A program made the position numbers and the translations under genes. The notes under the pieces are model-generated. The model had not been told where the DNA came from. It searched no databases and saw only the letters and a program-made list of their open reading frames with translations. DNA of 7,757 nucleotides from Acidobacteriota bacterium (lineage in GTDB: Bacteria; Acidobacteriota; Blastocatellia; Pyrinomonadales; Pyrinomonadaceae), in assembly GCA_020199975.1 (NCBI GenBank), contig JAIVJP010000299.1, forward strand, positions 1 to 7,757, written 5' to 3'. Of the stretch, positions 5,487 through 7,757 are shown in pieces (within the stretch, counting starts at the first letter, position 1; each line of letters starts with the position of its first letter).

Positions 5487-6980
5487 GTGCCAATCAAGTT
5501 CGGCACCGACGGATGGCGAGCGATTATTGCCCGCGAGTTTACCTTTGCGAACCTGGAACGAGTGGCCCAGGCCTATGCTGACTATCTCGCGACAACTAAA
5601 GAGGAATCGCTGCCCAGTCATCTCGTCGCCGTCGGCCAGGCAAGCTTCGACGAAGTTGAAAGTTCGCAGGTCCGAGGTGTTATCAGCAAGGCAACCGGTG
5701 GGGCTCCCACGCTGGTGGTCGTAGGCTACGACCGGCGTTTCCTGTCTGAGCACTTCGCGCGACGGGCCGCCGAGGTGATGCTAGGAAATGGATTTCGGAT
5801 CGCGCTTTTTCAAGAAGCCGCGCCAACGCCACTGATCTCATGGGCGGTCAAGGAACTAAGGGCCAGCGGTGGCATCATGCTCACAGCGTCGCACAATCCC
5901 CCCGACTTTAACGGTTTCAAGATCAAGGCCCCCTGGGGCGGAAGCGCTGCCTCGGACACGACAGCGGCAGTGGAAGCCCTGGTTGATGCTAACCCGGCCA
6001 AACGCAGCGCCGTTTCGTCTGATGGGCGCGAACTGCTTGAACCGGCGATAGAGAGTTACCGCGAACAGATCGCTTCCTACATAGACCTTGATCGCCTGCG
6101 GAGGTCACAGCAAACCATCGTTGTAGATCCCATGCACGGCTCTGGCGGTCGGTGGGTTGAGAGTTTGCTGGCCGGGGGAGCTTTGAAGGTCGAAACGATT
6201 CGCGGCGATCGTGATCCACTGTTTGGAGGAGTGAATCCCGAACCGATAGATAGCAACCTCAGTCCACTAAAAAAGCGCGTGGTCGAGACCAAGGCTCTCG
6301 TGGGGTTAGCCACCGACGGTGACGCCGATCGCGTGGGAGCGGTTAACGAGAGGGGTGAGACGATGACCATGCACGACGTCGTGCCCCTCGTCCTGCTCCA
6401 CCTGGCTCGCAATCGAAAGATGACTGGCGGTGTTGTCAGAACCTTCTCGCAGTCAGTACTACTGGGAAGAATCGCAGCCGCGCACAATCTCAAGATCCAC
6501 GAAACGGCAATCGGCTTCAAGTACATTGCCGACTTGATGCTCAAAGAAGACATTTTGCTGGGGGCCGAGGAATCAGGAGGCATCGGAGTCAAGGGCCACA
6601 TTCCCGAACGTGACGGCCTACTCAATTCCCTGCTCTTTTTGGAAGCCATTATCGCCGCTGGCAAGACACCTTCAGAGATGCTGCGCGAGTTGCACCTGGA
6701 GTTTGGTGAGTTTCACTTTGGGCGCCGTGATTTGCAGATCGAGGTGGAGCGAGGGAAGAAACTGGTTAAGGGTCTGGCCTCCCAACCACCCTCAGGGTTT
6801 GCAGGACGCAAAGTGCGGGACGTTCAGACTATCGACGGTGTAAAGCTTGTTTTCGAGGACGAATCATGGCTGCTGTTTCGACAGTCAGGCACTGAACCAG
6901 TGCTGCGTATCTACGCCGAAGCCACATCAATAAATCAGGTGAATCTTTTTCTCGATGAAGGGCAGAAGGTTGCACACTAG
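5487..6980 (+). CDS. Phosphoglucomutase/phosphomannomutase family protein
   Basis: The product should interconvert hexose-6-phosphate and hexose-1-phosphate, feeding the pyrophosphorylase encoded just upstream. All four alpha-D-phosphohexomutase loops are visible (numbered from the 5487 start): FGTDGWR near the N-terminus (5-11), the phosphoserine loop TASHNP with S135, the Mg-binding DGDADR (D277, D279, D281), the sugar-binding EESGG (361-365) and the phosphate-binding RQSGTEP (465-471). The length of 497 residues is normal to slightly long; about 35 extra residues (roughly 37-72) precede the VVVGYDRR strand. I prefer GTG 5487 because GGAG (5478-5481) lies 5 nt upstream and MPIKFGTDGW fits family N-termini. 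A GTG at 5472 would give 502 residues and a 4-nt GTGA overlap with the preceding stop, but its GGAG is only 2 nt away. Either way translation is probably coupled. Glucose versus mannose specificity is undecided. Confidence 0.92.
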   Translation: MPIKFGTDGWRAIIAREFTFANLERVAQAYADYLATTKEESLPSHLVAVGQASFDEVESSQVRGVISKATGGAPTLVVVGYDRRFLSEHFARRAAEVMLGNGFRIALFQEAAPTPLISWAVKELRASGGIMLTASHNPPDFNGFKIKAPWGGSAASDTTAAVEALVDANPAKRSAVSSDGRELLEPAIESYREQIASYIDLDRLRRSQQTIVVDPMHGSGGRWVESLLAGGALKVETIRGDRDPLFGGVNPEPIDSNLSPLKKRVVETKALVGLATDGDADRVGAVNERGETMTMHDVVPLVLLHLARNRKMTGGVVRTFSQSVLLGRIAAAHNLKIHETAIGFKYIADLMLKEDILLGAEESGGIGVKGHIPERDGLLNSLLFLEAIIAAGKTPSEMLRELHLEFGEFHFGRRDLQIEVERGKKLVKGLASQPPSGFAGRKVRDVQTIDGVKLVFEDESWLLFRQSGTEPVLRIYAEATSINQVNLFLDEGQKVAH

Positions 6981-6981
6981 T

Positions 6982-7010
6982 TTGACTCGCACGCCAAACA
7001 CAATTACCTT
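6982..7010 (+). promoter_or_regulatory. Weak candidate promoter for the DUF3309 gene
   Basis: TTGACT (6982-6987), a 17-bp spacer and TACCTT (7005-7010) begin right after the phosphohexomutase stop. The -35 is good and the -10 poor. A start near 7017 would give a leader of about 63 nt containing the palindrome at 7031-7052. Confidence 0.28.
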
Positions 7011-7030
7011 TCCCCATCCCTGTTCAGCCC

Positions 7031-7052
7031 GTTTGTAGTTCGAAACACAAAC
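7031..7052. repeat. 22-bp imperfect palindrome in the DUF3309 leader
   Basis: GTTTGT-AG-TTCGAA-AC-ACAAAC is symmetric at 18 of 22 positions: the outer hexamers and central TTCGAA are exact, and only the two dinucleotides between them break the dyad. It ends 27 bp before the ATG at 7080. It could bind a dimeric regulator or form an RNA hairpin; there is no T-run for a terminator. Confidence 0.45.
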
Positions 7053-7065
7053 GAAACTCAGTTAG

Positions 7066-7070
7066 GGAGG
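7066..7070 (+). promoter_or_regulatory. Strong ribosome binding site of the DUF3309 gene
   Basis: GGAGG, the strongest Shine-Dalgarno match noted in the window, 9 nt before the ATG at 7080. It supports translation of this very short gene. Confidence 0.7.
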
Positions 7071-7079
7071 TAGTGAGGA

Positions 7080-7232
7080 ATGGGAACGATACTTTTAATT
7101 ATCCTGATTCTGCTGCTGTTGGGCGCGATACCGACATGGCCACACAGCAGAAGCTGGGGATACCGACCGAGTGGGGCCCTCGGTCTGATTTTGATCATCG
7201 TGTTGATCCTGGTCCTGATGGGAAAGGTCTAA
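7080..7232 (+). CDS. DUF3309-type small membrane protein
   Basis: A 50-residue protein follows a strong ribosome binding site, GGAGG at 7066-7070, 9 nt before the ATG. It starts MGTILLIILILLLLGAIPTW, a hydrophobic helix of about 15 residues. A short polar loop, PHSRSWGYRPSG (21-32), follows, then a second hydrophobic stretch, ALGLILIIVLILVLMG (33-48), ending in KV. This helix-loop-helix with the P-T-W-P and S-W-G-Y-x-P-S-G pattern is what I know as DUF3309, small inner-membrane hairpin proteins of unknown function found in many bacteria. The good ribosome binding site and the motif make it a real gene despite its size. It lies 99 bp after the phosphohexomutase gene and 86 bp before mutM, all on the same strand; no functional link is evident. 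Confidence 0.85.
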   Translation: MGTILLIILILLLLGAIPTWPHSRSWGYRPSGALGLILIIVLILVLMGKV

Positions 7233-7318
7233 GCGCAACAGCCCGTCGTCAACTTGATCAGGAAATGACTCGTTGTCAGGTGTGACTTAAGAACCGGCTC
7301 TAAACGAGACGAAAGCGA

Positions 7319-7757
7319 ATGCCGGAACTGCCGGAAGTCGAACACGTCGTTCGCGCGTTGCGTCGTGCTGTGCTGGGACGGCAAATCGTCGCCACTGAGA
7401 TACGGCTGTCAAAATTAATCTCACCCACCTCGCCTTCAGTCTTTAATGGCAAGTTGAAAGGCTCGCGCATCTCAGGAGTGGGCCGCCGCGGCAAATTCAT
7501 TCTAATTGAACTTGATTCCGGCAAGGTACTGGCGGTCCATCTGCGAATGACCGGCAAGTTTTTGATGCTGACTCCGGACGACTTGCTTCCGCCCCATGCC
7601 CACGCAGTTTTCCATCTTGATGACGAGCGCAGGCTGGTTTTCCGGGATCAGAGGCAATTTGGCGTGATGAAGTTGGTGGCTAACTCACGCCTGAGTAAGA
7701 CGAAAGGGATCACTGGACTTGCTCCGGAGCCTTTCTCCGACGAGTTTAGTGTTGGTT
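7319..7757 (+). CDS. mutM: Formamidopyrimidine-DNA glycosylase (Fpg/MutM), partial, right edge
   Basis: The reading frame is open from ATG 7319 to the window end, giving 146 of an expected 270-290 residues. It starts MPELPEVE, the hallmark of Fpg/Nei enzymes: after Met removal P2 is the Schiff-base nucleophile and E3 the acid. K59 in GRRGKF is the conserved lysine. M77 in HLRMTG, R112 and F114 in FRDQRQFG form the helix-intercalating triad used to flip oxidised purines. The enzyme excises 8-oxoguanine and formamidopyrimidines and nicks the abasic site. The helix-two-turn-helix and C-terminal zinc finger lie beyond the edge. The full M/R/F triad favours Fpg over Nei. Only a weak purine-rich site precedes the ATG, and no convincing own promoter is seen in the 86-bp gap after the DUF3309 gene, so co-transcription is possible. 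Confidence 0.92.
   Translation, partial: MPELPEVEHVVRALRRAVLGRQIVATEIRLSKLISPTSPSVFNGKLKGSRISGVGRRGKFILIELDSGKVLAVHLRMTGKFLMLTPDDLLPPHAHAVFHLDDERRLVFRDQRQFGVMKLVANSRLSKTKGITGLAPEPFSDEFSVG

Noticed and set aside
6077..6664. 195-codon minus-strand frame inside the phosphohexomutase gene
   Set aside because: Antisense shadow of a gene with all four catalytic loops; no family features of its own.
7073..7285. 70-codon plus-strand frame overlapping the DUF3309 gene
   Set aside because: It is out of phase with the clear 50-aa membrane protein at 7080-7232, overlaps its ribosome binding region and encodes a polar sequence with no family features.
7254..7304. Possible mutM promoter (TTGATC or TTGTCA with TCTAAA)
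   Set aside because: The spacer lengths (39 and 20 bp to TCTAAA) do not fit a sigma70 promoter; not strong enough to annotate.

Overview
The window (7757 bp, moderate GC) looks like an ordinary stretch of bacterial chromosome. The gene set, the zinc-ribbon/TPR protein, the small DUF3309 membrane protein and the GC-rich inverted repeat around 4061-4206 remind me of Acidobacteriota, perhaps Blastocatellia. That is an impression from memory, not a computed placement. I see no phage, transposase, CRISPR array, tRNA or rRNA.

Left half (1-3904), all on the minus strand, in order of transcription: an acetyl-CoA C-acetyltransferase (thiolase, 2717-3904), a 3-hydroxyacyl-CoA dehydrogenase (1765-2610), a zinc-ribbon/coiled-coil/TPR protein of unknown function (449-1684), and a DUF177/YceD-family gene (1-354) that runs off the left edge. 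The first two catalyse consecutive steps between acetyl-CoA, acetoacetyl-CoA and 3-hydroxybutyryl-CoA, and probably form one unit. The TPR gene has a possible extended -10 promoter so close to its ATG that its mRNA may be leaderless. The YceD gene has its own near-consensus sigma70-type promoter (410-437).

Centre (3905-4425): a 521-bp divergent intergenic region. It holds a candidate thiolase promoter, a roughly 146-bp element made of two inverted GC-rich hairpin units around a central hairpin (REP/BIME- or MITE-like), a short 10-bp-period repeat, and a candidate promoter for the rightward genes.

Right half (4426-7757), all on the plus strand: an NDP-sugar pyrophosphorylase with a C-terminal left-handed beta-helix region, followed with a 0-15 nt junction by a phosphoglucomutase/phosphomannomutase. 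The pair would convert hexose-6-phosphate to hexose-1-phosphate and then to a nucleotide sugar for glycan synthesis. Next come a 50-aa DUF3309-type membrane protein with a strong ribosome binding site, and the N-terminal half of mutM (formamidopyrimidine-DNA glycosylase), cut by the right edge.

I did not find a clearly new system. The most worthwhile leads are the inverted-repeat element, the uncharacterised zinc-ribbon/TPR protein beside yceD, its possibly leaderless start, and a 22-bp palindrome in front of the DUF3309 gene.
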